Shown piece by piece: positions 1 to 11,749 of a DNA stretch of 64,000 nucleotides; position 1 is the stretch's first letter; every line of letters begins with the position of its first letter. Made by a program: the position numbers and the translations under genes. A model generated the notes under the pieces. That model saw nothing but the letters and a program-made list of their open reading frames with translations, was not told the DNA's origin and made no database searches. The stretch is from contig UESW01004768.1 in the NCBI GenBank assembly GCA_900491605.1, positions 582,449-646,448 on the forward strand. Direction: 5' to 3'. Source of the DNA: Calamus simplicifolius (taxonomy: Eukaryota > Streptophyta > Magnoliopsida > Arecales > Arecaceae).

Positions 1-424
1 CTTGGAACCATACCAAGTTCAGTGATGAACTTTTTGATCCAAACTGCTTCTTTGGCATCTGATGCGATGTACTCAGCTTCAGTCGTAGAGTCGGCAGTCG
101 TCTCCTGCTTGGAACTTTTCCAGCTGACTGCACCGCCATTGAGTGTAAAGACATAGCCTGATTGAGATTTATAATCATCTTTATCAGACTGAAAACTAGA
201 ATCCGTATAACCCTAAACTATGAGTTCGGGTCCTCCATAAACCAAGAACATATCCTTAGTCTTCGTAAGTACTTAAGGATATTCTTGACGGCCATCCAAT
301 GTTTCTCTCCAGGGTTTGCCTGGTATCTACTAGTGATACTCAATGCATAAGAAACATCAGGTCTCGTACATAGCATTGCATACATGATGGATCCGATTGC
401 TGAGGCATATGGAATCCTATTCAT
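1..424 (-). pseudogene. Copia-1 RNase H domain, partial and broken
   Basis: The first minus-strand piece (424-218) has the RT/RNase H linker motifs RIPYASAIGSIMYAM, CTRPDVSYAL and GEKHWMAVKNILKYL. The reading frame breaks at about 230. It resumes near the window start with the core motif AEYIASDAKEAVW (about 80-1), which carries an acidic RNase H residue. The domain runs out of the window. It lies directly downstream of the RT piece (1035-421) and was one polyprotein with it. Copia RNase H degrades the RNA template during reverse transcription. The fragment cannot give a full product because of the frame break. Confidence 0.85.
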
Positions 425-1459
425 GTGCTCTCTTCCATTTGGGTCTTAGGACTCATGTCCTTGGAGAGATGTATTCCATGTGATACCGGCAGGAATCCCT
501 TCTTGGATTCCTCCATGCTAAACCATTTTAGCACTTTATCTATGTACGTTGATTGGGACAATCCAAGCAACCTTCTAAATCTATCTCTATAGATCTTAAT
601 ACCCAGTATGTAGGCTGCTTCTCCCAAATCTTTCATGGAGAATTTGCTGGACAACCATTCCTTCACTTCTTGCAGCAAGGATACATTGTTTCCTATCAAT
701 AATATGTCATCTACATATAATATCAGGAAAATAATAACACTCCCACTAACCTTCTTGTACACACATGGATCATCCTCATTTTTGATAAAATCAAACTTTT
801 TGATTGTTTCATCAAAACGGATGTTCCAACTTCTAGAGGCTTGCTTAAGTCCATAAATGGACCTTTGCAGCTTGCATACCTTTTTAGAATCAATGGACTC
901 AAAACCCTCAGGTTGTGTCATATACACATCCTCCACTAAATCACCATTTAGGAAGGCGGTCTTGACATCCATTTGCCATATCTCATAATCGTAATAGGCT
1001 GCAATCGCAAGCAAAATCCTTATGGACTTAAGCATGGCTACGAGAGAAAAGGTTTCATCAAAGTCAACACCTTTAACCTTTATAGGTAATCACATTACCA
1101 TCCATGTCTGTCTTTTTCTTGAAGACCCATTTGCACCCAATGGGTTTTATCCCTTCAGGTGGATCAACCAAAGTCCATACTTGGTTGTCGTACATGGAGT
1201 CCATTTCAGACTTCATGGCTTCAAGCCATCTCTTGGAGTCAATGTCACAAATTGCTTCATCGTAGTTAGTAGGCTCATCATCTTCTATAAGAAATCCATA
1301 TCTCTCAGGAATATGATGTGTTCTACTAGACCTACGTAGCTGATGTGTACTTGGAGCTTCCTGTGGCTCCATCATTTCTGATAGAGGTTCACGTAAATGT
1401 TGCCTGAATGTGAGTTGAGTCTCTTGCTCAACTCCCACTACATTTGACATTTGCTCCAT
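421..1459 (-). pseudogene. Copia-1 reverse transcriptase, split by one frame break
   Basis: The domain reads in two frames. 1459-1073 gives the N-terminal fingers: WLEAMKSEMDSM, then WTLVDPPEGIKPIGCKWVFK. 1035-421 gives the palm: MLKSIRILLAIAA, WQMDVKTAFLNGDL, SIYGLKQASRSWN and the catalytic YVDDILLIGN (about residue 108 of that piece). The catalytic aspartates remain, but the frame change between 1073 and 1035 breaks the protein. These motifs identify the copia RVT_2 domain. The stretch upstream (about 1460-1540) is the acidic linker to integrase. Confidence 0.92.
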
Positions 1460-1547
1460 GTCATCTAATCGGTCTGTGTCAATTTGTGGTTCTTGAGTTT
1501 CACTAATCTCAATATTTTTACTACCATTTCTTAGAAAAATCTCATTC

Positions 1548-2454
1548 TTAGAAATATGGCATGCCTTGAGACAAACACCTTTTGCTCGAGTGGGTGGTAG
1601 AAGTAGTATCCTTTTGTTTCTTTAGGATACCCCAAAAATTACACTTGTCAGATCTAGCTCCCAGCTTGTCTGACTCATTACGCTTTACATAAGCGTAGCA
1701 ACCCCAAATCCTTAGATGACTAAGGGTTGGTTTCTTTCCACACCATATCTCATAGGGAGTGGAACTGACCGACTTAGACGGAACTCGGTTTAGAGTGTAT
1801 TCGGCTGTGTGTAGGGCATAACCCCAAAACATTTTTGGAAGATTTGCAAGGCTCATCATTGATCGCACCATATCTAATAATGTGTGATTTCTCCTTTCTG
1901 ATACACCATTATGCTGTGGCGTACCAGGAGGAGTCCACTGAGAGAGAATCCATTCTCCTTCAAATATTCTAAGAACTCATGGCTTAAGTATTCCCACCTC
2001 GATCTGATCGAAGTATCTTAATACTTTTGCCACTTTGTTTTTCTACCTCGGATCTGAATTCTTTGAACTTTTCAAAGGCTTCAGATTTGTGCTTCATCAG
2101 ATATACATAACCATACCTGCTATGGTCATCTATAAATGTGATGAAGTAAGAAAAACCTCCTATTGCCTGAATATTGATAGGACCACATACATCCGAATGT
2201 ACTAGTCCTAAACATTCAGTTGCTCGCTCACCCTTTTTAGTAAAGGATGACTTAGTCATTTTGCCACGTAAGCACGACTCACATTCCTCAAACGATTCCC
2301 AATCGAATGAGCCCAAGTAGCCATCCTTATGTAACTTGGTTAAACGTGTTTCATTTACATGGCCTAAACGACAGTGCCATAGGAATGAGTTCTTAGAATT
2401 ATTTGATTTTAATTTCTTAGTTTCTACATTGAGAATAGGGCATTGTAAATTCAA
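1548..2454 (-). pseudogene. Copia-1 GAG-pre-integrase and integrase core, broken
   Basis: 2454-1984 carries the HHCC-type zinc region (FLWHCRLGHVN, then CESCLRGKM), followed by the rve core LVHSDVCGPI, FITFIDDHSRYGYVYLM and ILRSDRGG, which supply two of the DDE acidic residues. The frame then stops, and the segment 1984-1872 is shifted. It resumes at 1871 with MVRSMMSLANLPKMFWGYAL and the GKKPTLSHLRIWGC motif. The role is insertion of the cDNA. A frameshift near 2455 also separates it from the protease. Confidence 0.9.
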
Positions 2455-2828
2455 AACATAAATCCGTTGAACATTTCAGCAGAACCAAAGAACATTTCAT
2501 TTTTAAAAATTGAAATTCCTTTATTTCCAATTTCAAATGTATATCCATCATTTACAAGACATGAAACGAAAATAATGTTCTTTGTTATGTTTGGAACATA
2601 GTAACAATTATTAAGCTCCATTACAAGCCCAGTGGGCAAAGACAAAGAACAAGATCCTATAGCTAAAGCAGCAACCTTTGCTCCATTTCCCATGCGCAGG
2701 ATCACTTCATCTTTTTCCAGCTTTCTACTGCTTCTTATCATCTGCATATTAATACAAATATGAGATCCACAACCGGTATCCAATACCCAAGTGGAATAAG
2801 AAGTAACAGAAGAAAATATCTCAATCAT
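2451..2828 (-). pseudogene. Copia-1 aspartic protease
   Basis: The motif WVLDTGCGSHIC gives the DTG active-site triad of copia proteases near residue 17. It is followed by VILRMGNGAKVAALAIGS and the NNCYYVPNITKNIIFVS flap region. It is in the same frame as the gag zinc knuckle just upstream (about 2933-2894), as expected for a gag-pol polyprotein. It ends at a stop where a one-base shift separates it from the integrase frame. The domain itself looks uninterrupted. Confidence 0.88.
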
Positions 2829-2869
2829 AAATATACCTGAAGTAGAAGCATCTGTATGTTTCTTTTCTT

Positions 2870-3659
2870 TCAGGCTAGCCAGATAAGCTTTGCAGTTTCG
2901 CTTCCAGTGCCCTTCCTTCCCACAGAAGTGACATTTCCCTTGGCTACTTTGTTTTTCTTGATGCCCTTATTTGGTTTAGTCGCCTTGGCCTTTTGGACCT
3001 TATTCTTCTTTGGCCGCTTCTTACGAGCGCCAGAAGACTCCACGACCATAACCTGCCCCTTTTCTTTCTTAATGTTGGGCTCGGCATTCGTCAGCATATT
3101 CGCGAGCTCAGGTAGAGATGTCTCTAGCTTGTTCATGTTGAAATTAAGAACAAACTGCGAATAGCTGGAGGTAATGACTGCAGAACCAAGTCAACACTTA
3201 GTTCATGATCCATCACAAAACCCAATCGTGCCAACTTTTCAATCAAATTGATCATTTTCAGTACGTGGGCACCCACTGATGAATCCTCAGTCATTTTGCA
3301 CTGAAACAGCTCTTTAGAAGTTTGAAACCTCTCATATCGAGACTGTGCACCAAACAACTCTTGCAAGTGCATCAAAATCTCCTGAGCATTCATATGCTCA
3401 TGCTGTTTCTGAAGATCAGGTGACATTGAGGCCAACATCAAACATGTGGCCATGTCTTCAGCATCTTTATACCGGTTGTATGCCACATGAACCTCAGTCG
3501 GAGCATCCGCTGGTGGGACCTCGGTGCAACCTCATCTAGGACAAAAAGAATTTTCTCAGATCGAAGAACGATCCTTACATTCCTTAGCCAATCAGGGAAG
3601 TTGAGTCCAGTCAATTTGTTGGATTCTAAAATATTCCTTAGGTTGATGTTTACACTCAT
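2870..3659 (-). pseudogene. Copia-1 gag (UBN2-type) with zinc knuckle, at least three frameshifts
   Basis: The protein starts at 3659 with MSVNINLRNILESNKLTGL and FPDWLRNVRIVL, typical of the copia gag N-terminus. It shifts frame near 3500 to YNRYKDAEDMATCLMLASM...LMHLQELFGAQSRYERF (3486-3133). It shifts again near 3150 to ELANMLTNAEPNIKKEKGQ and a lysine-rich stretch. It shifts a third time near 2945 into the CCHC knuckle CHFCGKEGHWKRNC (about 2933-2894). Gag would form the virus-like particle and bind RNA. I chose 3659 because it aligns with the gag start of the related Copia-2 in this window (MATNLSLRSLLDSDKLNGS). Confidence 0.88.
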
Positions 3660-5178
3660 GGTTTCTCTGATAACCTACATAAAATTAGAACGAGTCAATT
3701 ACTATGAATACTAATCACCAACTTAATATGGTAATTCTAGATTTTTAATTAAGTTGGTTTCTCCCACTATTTTATCAAGGTTAATAGCCCTCTCTATTAA
3801 TCTCGAGAAATTGACATTCAATTTCCTTAGTGGGCTAGGATCCTCATTTGAATTACCTTGACCTTGGCTTTGGCACAACAAATCTCGGTAAGCCAAATTT
3901 GGTAGATTATTATCAATCACATCTAATGTGACTCCTAGATCATTTAGGGGACATTGCTTTGTCAATTACATCCATATGTGATCACCCTAAAGTTTGCCTC
4001 TAGATTAGACTGACCCTGACTTTGGCCAATTATGCCAGCTAATCTAGTTAAGTCAACCCATTGTTCCACAATCAACTCCTCATAGGTACACTCGACCTCG
4101 GCTTTGGCACGACAAATCTCATGACCTAATGATTTTGTATCATGTGAACAATGGAAGGCTTATGACTTAATATTCATGGAGGGATTTAGCGCATAAAGGT
4201 CCCATCTACATCTACAACATTTGTACTATGCTAGGTTACATATCCTATATGTAGATTTTAGATTAATCTCAATTAACCTTAATTTCATAAGATCCAATCT
4301 ATGATTGGGACTCCTAATCAAATTAGGATCCTGATCACTATCTAATTTAGGAACCCTAATCATGTGACCAAATCAATTGCTACCATCCTGATCAACCTTA
4401 ATTGATTTAATCAATTAAGAGCTTTCCCTAACAATGGCCAGATCAGCTGATCAATGGGGTCCTATTTAGCATACCCTTCGATCCCATTGAATGGGTTTTC
4501 CCAGGCAGCGAACGGAGCAATTAAAAACCATGATCAAACCTTTCTAGACACCAATGTAGTTAAGCCCAATTGATTAGATCAATTATGGGACATGGTTAAG
4601 TCTAAGTTTCCTAAATCTTTATCATCTATTAAATTTTATGATAACTATAGATAGTGATCTAGCTAGGGTGTTATGATAAGAGTTCTTAATTCAAATTTTA
4701 AATTTTCTTATCATTTAATTACATGTTATGACATGTCGGTTTCACATCCCATGTAAATCCTAATGTCTCTAACAAACCCTAAAGTTTTCAATGTTCATTA
4801 TCATAAGAATATCAGATCATATCAATCATCATGCTAAAATTAAATCCTAAACATGATTTCTAGGATTTCAGCATATAGTATCTATCATGCATAAATAATA
4901 ATTACTATTTTAACATGACACATATATGATTAATTATTGTTTATTATCATATAATAAACCTTTTCCTCTATATATCAAAGTACTCTATTTGAACATGATA
5001 ATGAATATGCATAAATCTAAATAATATTGTTTATCATCAAATAATAAACATTTTATTATATTTTAGATTTATTATCAACATATGAAAACTCTTCATGATT
5101 TTAAGCATAATAAATAATCATATTATCAATCATATTGACTCAAGTATCCTATCAGATTAATGAATCTGTAGCCTAAGG
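3660..5178 (-). other. Copia-1 untranslated leader between PBS and gag
   Basis: A 1.5 kb AT-rich stretch with no sustained reading frame lies between the PBS and gag. It contains short imperfect direct repeats, for example GGCTTTGGCACAACAAATCT near 3865 and GGCTTTGGCACGACAAATCT near 4099. The related Copia-2 has a leader of almost the same length, so the long leader is probably a property of the family. It may hold packaging or translation signals; that is inference. Confidence 0.6.
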
Positions 5179-5191
5179 GGCTCTGATACCA
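5179..5191 (-). other. Copia-1 primer-binding site
   Basis: On the minus strand TGGTATCAGAGCC follows the LTR end after a single base. This is the standard plant copia PBS, complementary to the 3' end of initiator tRNA-Met. It fixes the element's orientation and the inner LTR edge at 5193. Confidence 0.92.
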
Positions 5192-5192
5192 C

Positions 5193-7121
5193 TGATGGGA
5201 ATTATGTATACAAGATATGAATCAAATTCATATAAACATTGCGGAAGATATAATATAAAATTCCCAGATGCCCAGGATCCTTAGGAACAAATTCATTATA
5301 TCTCAAATAAAATCTAATTTTATTCATACCTGAGTCCTTTATCGATGTAGATGAGGATGAAGCCGGTTAATCCCTGCCACTAGCCGTCCATGTGTCCGGC
5401 CTCTAACGGTGATCCACGCAGAGAAAAGGGATGAAGACCTCCAAGGTATGAAGATGACACCACGGAGAGAGAGAGGGGTGCTAGCGCCTCTTGAATCCCC
5501 TTACAGAAGATATCTTTGAAGAAAAGTCTAATCTTTTCTTCTCATGCTCTACTTTCTTGGTAGGAAGGAACTATATTTATAGGTTGAAAATGAGACGTTC
5601 CAAAGAGGAAGAGACCTCTCTTCAAGGTAAGAAACTCCATCATTATGGTAAGAAACTCCTCCCATCTTCATGGTAAGAAACTCTCATCTTCATGGTAAGA
5701 TTAATCCAAGTGTCACAATCTCAGCCTTGAAATTAGGAGTTGGTTATCCCATAACTACATGCCCTAATTTGTACGTGTTCATCATCGAACCGTAGAGATT
5801 CATCATGCCTCATCCCATGGGCATGATTCCATCTTCACATGGCTAAGATTGGACATCCATACCTGAATAATCAGAGCCATCCATCACATGGATCAAGTCA
5901 CATATCGGTATCCAATTATTTGTTCATCATATGTACAAATAATTTCTCCTTAACATTCCTTCTATTATAATGGATCATATCCATTATAATTATATCTTCT
6001 TTAAATTGGGTCTCACCCAATTATTTAATTGATCATCTTATCTGAATTAAATCTAATTTAATTCTCATTTTAATTCATCCAATATTCTCTTAATGCGTGT
6101 GACCCATTAGGCCCTTTAACATGTTGGCAATAATCATGTCCTAATCATAGACCCTAGGAATGATTGGACAACTCTTTGTCTAATTCAACAACATGATTAT
6201 AGATCATGAGAGGCCTCTAGCAAAGCATCATGACCACCCAACTGCTAAAGGTTTTGTTGACGTGACCATCAACACCTGTCCATGAACGGTTACCGTATGA
6301 TCAAATCCTTTCGTCACATATCCCAGATCAATCAGTGGTATGGAATGTGTCAACCCTGTAATTGATCTTTGTTTACTTGATCTCAGGAAAAATTGACTAT
6401 ATGAATTAGAACTTCGAAACCATTTCGAATTCCAACTCAACCTTGCAAGGATTTATCAATCAATTTAATCCATCAAGTGGCCGTGGGATATAACCCTTTC
6501 TATCAAGGGAGACGAATCCTGTCTTGATCAAACACCATCTTCATGTGCTTCATGTCATACCCAACCGACACCATATTTGCCACCCGTGGCTAGAGCGACG
6601 TTTGGATGCCGTCAAAGCATGACATTCCACACATGAGATGCAATGAAGATCTCAAGTCAAAGGATCACTCACACCACCGTCATTAGAGATCAACCATCGA
6701 CACTATATAGAATATCCATATGGGATCTCTGTACGGGTCATCCAATGCATCGTTACAATAACGAGCATCCACACACCTATCCAAGTATCTTCATACTTCA
6801 GCTTGTGAAATCAGCTGCTCACCCCAAGGGTGAGGATATGCAATGTGTGCTAGTCTCACGGTGTTCGATGGTGTCCAGTCCATCTACACATCGACTAGGG
6901 AAGTTTAAAGAATCGAACCATAACGTGCAATTTGAATCTCACAATTTGTAATCTCTATTACAAATTCCATATGCACGGTTCACATTCTTTTGGACTTTAT
7001 CTCACAGACAAATATATCAAATAAAAGACATCTGGATAGATAAAGAAACCATTTTATTTGATTTGTATTCATAGAATATATACAGCATTCAATCCAATTG
7101 TATCTAGGGCATACACTAACA
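5193..7121 (-). repeat. Copia-1 5' LTR, 1929 bp
   Basis: On the minus strand the LTR begins TGTTAGTGTATGCCCTAGAT at 7121 and ends TCCCATCA at 5193, immediately before the PBS. Small ORFs within it are not coding. The partner LTR lies outside the window, so length and ends rest on the TG/CA dinucleotides, the PBS and the abrupt switch at 7122 to gypsy gag coding sequence. Confidence 0.85.
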
Positions 7122-7732
7122 TTAGGTATTTCATAGTGCGGGCATTTTCTAGTTAATTTTTTTAATCTCTGTCATATTTTATGAAACATTTCTCCCTCTA
7201 ACTAAGAAAAACTGGTTATGACTTTTCTGATTTGATTCGTTTTTACTAAAGAAAAATATTTCTTAAGAAATTTCCTCTGAAGTTGGTCCCAAGTTGAAAT
7301 TATAATAGTATCTAGTGAATTTAACCAATACTTGGCTTTATCTTTTAGAGAGAAAGGGAATAACTTAAGCCTAAGTGCCTCATCGGAGAAATTCGATGAG
7401 AAATTTTGAATTTTGACAGTTGAGCAAATTTTTAAGAATTCATCTAAGTGTTTATAGGGATCTTCATTTGTAAATCTATGAAAAGTTGGTAACATTTGGA
7501 TTACAGTGGACTTAATTTCATATTGGATAGCCTCTACTGGGGGTACTTGTATGCATGGTGAATATGTATATTGTGAAGGGACGAAGTACTCCTTCAACTG
7601 GCATGGTGGATTATTTTCTTGATTAAGATCCATAATGCATGCTATGTTTGCTCTACAATTTCTCTCTATTTCAGGATTTAAGGGTATGAGGTTGGTTTGT
7701 AACGATCGGTGACCAAGCATACATCCTACCAA
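7122..7732 (-). pseudogene. Ty3/gypsy gag (Retrotrans_gag domain), truncated by Copia-1 insertion
   Basis: The ORF 7732-7202 has the plant gypsy gag signature: FTNEDPYKHLDEFLKICSTV, LRLKLFPFSLKDKAKYWLNS, and TWDQLQRKFLKKYF. After the stop at 7202 the same frame continues, with one further internal stop, through LEGEMFHKI, QRLKKLTRKC and PHYEIP. That tail is a conserved downstream gag segment, and it stops at the Copia-1 boundary. The domain forms the capsid layer of the particle. Two in-frame stops and the insertion make it a pseudogene. The true start is uncertain; 7732 is only the first Met in the open frame. Confidence 0.88.
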
Positions 7733-8504
7733 TATACTCTAAAGCAAACAGTAATTCAGTTCTTTTTTTTTAAAAAAACTAATGTAATAGAAGAGAAAGA
7801 GAAGATTTTAAAGAAAATATGCTAAAAGATTTTTAGAACTAAGAGCAATGAAGAATAATTAGTTAGGGTTTAATAATTATTAGCAATCAAGTTAACAAAG
7901 ATTAGACTCTCTACTCTAGGCTTAACCTATATCTAGACAGCTTCTAACTTTCAAGACCGCTTTATAGCCCTTCAAGTCAAAAATTAGCTTATCAACTAGC
8001 CAGTTAAGGGTAAGGTCAGTGGAGGTCCTCCCGTTGCTTGCTAAGTAAGCGAACGGAACCAATTAAATAACTACTTTTCTTTCCTTTTCTAGACCAGTTA
8101 ATTAGTCAATCCCGACCTGGTCTAACTCTTTCGGGTGCCTTGTCTTATTGAGCTTGAGTTCTTTAGAGCTGACGTCTAGTTAATTTTAGAGTTAAAGGCT
8201 CGGGTTAATGCAAAATGAAGGATGTGGTTTGTGAGCCAAGAAAGGATAATCAACTCTCCACCTTATCTTGATTAGGGGTTTGCTCTTAAAATTAATTATA
8301 AAAATGCTATGCAACAAGCAGATGTCAAGCTCTTGAAGTTATCAAACAATATTAATCTAATTACTTTTTTAAAAAATTTTGTGATTAAGTTTTTAATTTT
8401 CTAATAAATTACGAGATGTCAATGAAAAAATTTTAAGTTTTACAGAAAATAAATTTACCTAAGTCAATCTAAGTAAAGAAATAAAATATTTTTTATTTTT
8501 ATTA

Positions 8505-8535
<31 letters not shown>

Positions 8536-8859
8536 CTTTAAATTAATTATATTTTATAGAAAGTGTCTTAGGATTTTTTTCAGGTTCTTTAAGGTTAGCT
8601 AATTAAAAAAAGTTGATTAGATTAAAAGTGGATCTGTGATGAAAAAAAAAAAAGTAATTTTTTTATGTTAAAAAAAAGAAAATTTAATAATTTAATAATT
8701 AAGTTAACTAAAAAAAGTAATAAACTAAAGAGGGCAATTACTATACAATTTTTACTCTTTTTTTTATATAGAAGCATGAAAAAAAATTAAAAATAAGAAT
8801 AAATTTTTTAAAAAACTATGGTAATTATTTTTATTTTTTGTGAACTAATCATGCCTAGA
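7733..8859 (-). other. Gypsy element leader, AT-rich
   Basis: This untranslated segment lies between the gypsy gag frame and the PBS. It is strongly AT-rich with an (ATT)n run at about 8505-8535 and many homopolymer A/T tracts. I see no gene in it. Confidence 0.55.
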
Positions 8860-8877
8860 TCCCTGATAACAGCACCA
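8860..8877 (-). other. Gypsy primer-binding site, degenerate
   Basis: On the minus strand TGGTGCTGTTATCAGGGA lies five bases inside the LTR edge. It resembles the TGGCGCCGTTGCCGGGGA-type PBS common in plant Tat/Athila-like gypsy elements, with several changes, many of them C-to-T or G-to-A. Position and similarity support the call; the tRNA identity is not claimed. Confidence 0.55.
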
Positions 8878-8882
8878 AAATT

Positions 8883-9847
8883 TGATCGTTGCCGTTGATC
8901 AAAAATAAAACCTACTCACTACCATAATTAGTGGTAAATCGAGGGATCAAGGGCAATTATTTTACGAAAAAAATTATCTTAGAGGATTATATTAAGAATA
9001 GCGGTTATTAAAAGATAACAACTAATTAATTAATAAATTAAAATAGCAGGAGTAACTCAGGAATCTAAATCCATCATGCAAATAGGTTTTATCTTCTTTT
9101 CTTTATTTTACACTAGCAATAATTTTTACAAATTTAAGGTTAAAATAATTTATCTCTTGTCAGGTACGTACCATATAGGAGATCATGGCACGTCCTCTTA
9201 GAGTATAAACTCTATTATTTGTAAAATCAAATGTCTAAACTACCATACTACGATCTGTCTTTCTTAGGCACGTACCATATACTGAGATCACGGCACGTCG
9301 ATAGAGGGTACAGGTCGTGTATGCTAAATCAAAACCTCGAACAGAAAAAATAACTTGAAAGATATAGGAAAGAAGAGCATATTTTATTGCATAAAATCAA
9401 GAACAAAAAGAAGATAGAACCTGGTTACATGCTTCATCATCATTCCAAGTTGAATAAATCTAGTCGCGCATTGCTACTGCCAGCATCCTCTCCATGATTT
9501 TTCTCTCAGACCTAAATATAATAATTTAAATAAAAGAAAAAATAAAAAGAACTTTGGAGAAAACTCTCCCCTTCTAACTACTGTCTGAGGTCCTTTTATA
9601 GAGCTTGTCTAGGGCTTCCTCTTAGTCAAAGTTAAAGTCAATCAGGCTCAAGATCGTTTAGATATTGTGAGAAAACTCTTTAGCCATTCATTTTATATCA
9701 CTTGCCTTGGTTTGTCCTAAGAATCATGCGAAATCAAGCTCTTTCCATATAGGCTTCTTTTCTGCAACTATCCATAAACATATCAATTTTTAATAAATTT
9801 AAATAATTAAATTAAATAATAAATAAACTTATCAATGTTCCCTGACA
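8883..9847 (-). repeat. Gypsy 5' LTR, about 965 bp
   Basis: On the minus strand the segment starts TGTCAGGGAACATT at 9847 and ends CAACGATCA at 8883, next to the PBS. It contains an imperfect internal direct repeat, ACGTACCATATA followed by GAGATCA and GGCACGTC, at about 9165-9212 and 9268-9302. The outer edge is inferred from the TG/CA ends only. Confidence 0.6.
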
Positions 9848-11749
9848 AGCTCCCCAAACAGAGATCCCTTAGTTTTCATTGGTGTCTGTGGGCAATCATA
9901 CTCCACCAACTTCCCTAACAGAAACGAAAAATTTTACCTAGTTAAACATAGCAATGCACTAACTAAGACTGTTTTGATAAAAAATCAAGAGAACTGTCTT
10001 AAGAGTTTTTCAATATCGATGCGTCACAAGTCTTGATTCTATATGGCATTGGCACGTCCGATGCAAACTTTGATTTTCTAAGACACCATAGCCTGGAAGG
10101 GTGATTGACTTCTTTTGCCCTGTAAATTTTAGCAAGCTCTCTTGCCCTCCAATAAGCACCCATGCAACACTCTCAACGAACCTTGCCAATATAGCTCATT
10201 AAAGCTTGTTGCAAAAATCAAAGACCCAGCACCGTTCCAATTCCACGATATCACGGCACTAAACACAATCGAATTCAGCATGAAACTCTATAACTGTGGT
10301 ACAAGAATTTATGCAGAGAGTTGCTGTATGGAGATTGGAGACCGACGCAAAGGTGCCCGCGATAATCACAGCCGTCAATGCACCAGATCACAATTCACAA
10401 GCCTCACGATGTGTCGTAGCATTCTCCAAACGAAACCAGCGAAGCATCACAAATTCCAAAACTATCGGTGATCGCATATCAATCTCAAATTACGGTGTGA
10501 AGTTGGAAAAGCCACCAGGAGTGGAATTAGGGACGCCACGATCGAAGATGATCCAAGATGATCTATACCGATTCTATTCCGTTAGAAAAAATATTTTTTT
10601 TTTATCCCGTTAAACCGTTATAATTAATGGAACAGAAACGAGGATATCCAACCAGATAAATGGATACCCGTTTGATTATTTACATAAAAAAAATAAATTA
10701 TTTTATTAAATTTATAATTTATTAAAAAATTAAAAAATACTAATAGAAAAATCTCATGAGCTTTTTGAATTAACTTCTAACAACTGTCCATTTTCTCTTT
10801 GAATTAACTCTCCCTCAATCGAGTTTATTGAAAGTTGAAACATCTGATGTTTTATTTATTTATTTTTTAGAAGTAAAATAAAGTTTTCAAAATGAAAGCA
10901 AAGGAGTTTACAAATGACATTTAAAAAAAAATTCCTCTTTCTTGGATAAGGAAGAAGAAAAAAAAAGTGAGAAAGGAAACAACTAATAAGGAAGAAAATA
11001 AAAATTTTTAATGCAACAACTAAAAAAAAAAGAATACATTCAAATTTTAAAGGAAGCTAATAGCAAGCCAAGGATATTATTAAAGGCATTTTAAGAAATA
11101 AAAAATAAAAAGATATTCTTTTTTTAAAAATAAAGGAAAGCGATTAAGCGAAGTTATTAAAATTTAAATATATTATATTAAAGTTAATTGAAACAGGAAC
11201 GAGTAAACGGATATGGGATAAAAAATATTGTCTCCGAATCATTTACCCATTTAGCCATTAACCAGTAATTCTTGTTACTTGTTAAGCCGTTTAGATCGAA
11301 GATTCTTCGATCCGTTAAAAACAGTACCGATTGGGTAAACGGCCAAAAAAAAAAAAAAAATACCATCTCTATTTCCAATTCTTCCTAATCTTTGTAAGAT
11401 ATGTCCTGCCTTAATCTTAATTCCTAATCTTATTTTCACTTGAAGCATTTTGCTTTTAATTAAGCATAAATCAATGTCCACCTGATAAAAAAGGCTAGGC
11501 TAGCGTAGTAAAAATATTATTTTTTAATTAAGCATAAATCAATGTCCACCTATAGCTGCAAATGCCACTAAATCAATCCGGCATCAGAACCTAGGGAGCA
11601 TGACCCTGAAGCTCCTTAAAGTGATTACCTTCAAACAATTTTCAATATCTTTTATTGTTTATTGTTGTTTCACCATTGTCGGCTATAGCTCCGTAGGAAT
11701 CCCTGCTTGGCTATTAGAATTTATTTTCTTTGATCTATTGTGAAACCAA
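9848..11749. other. Intergenic spacer without a recognised gene
   Basis: 9900-10570 has mixed composition with short open frames on both strands (for example 10142-10471 on plus) that match nothing I know. 10600-11180 is AT-rich with homopolymer runs. A 68 bp step duplication of TTAATTAAGCATAAATCAAT and following bases occurs at about 11454-11483 and 11522-11551. Related short phrases (GGAACAGAAACGAG near 10631, GAAACAGGAACGAG near 11190) hint at decayed repeats. Nothing is assigned. Confidence 0.5.

Larger units (their letters stand above)
1..7121 (-). mobile_element. Copia-1: Ty1/copia LTR retrotransposon, truncated by the window start
   Basis: On the minus strand the order is LTR (5193-7121), PBS, leader, gag, protease, integrase, reverse transcriptase, RNase H. 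This PR-INT-RT-RH order defines Ty1/copia. The window cuts the element inside RNase H, so its 3' LTR is not seen. The reading frames carry several frameshifts and stops, so this copy is defective. The LTR start (TGTTAGTGTATGCCCTAGAT on the minus strand) and the near 2 kb LTR recall the Angela/Tork group; that lineage is an inference. The element interrupts a Ty3/gypsy gag gene at 7121/7122. Confidence 0.93.
7122..9847 (-). mobile_element. Ty3/gypsy LTR retrotransposon, 5' part, interrupted by Copia-1
   Basis: On the minus strand this segment holds an LTR (8883-9847), a degenerate PBS, a leader and the first part of a Retrotrans_gag gene. That gene stops exactly where the Copia-1 LTR begins at 7121. 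The remainder must lie beyond the far end of Copia-1, outside the window. The outer flank of the LTR is AGCTC (9848-9852), but the matching target duplication cannot be seen. Confidence 0.75.

Noticed and set aside
5491..6951. Small ORFs in the Copia-1 LTR (5491-5676, 6228-6440, 6643-6951)
   Set aside because: They lie inside an LTR with no recognisable motif.
10142..10613. Two overlapping plus-strand ORFs of 105-109 aa as genes
   Set aside because: No motif, no conserved composition, overlapping frames; I found no support on either strand.
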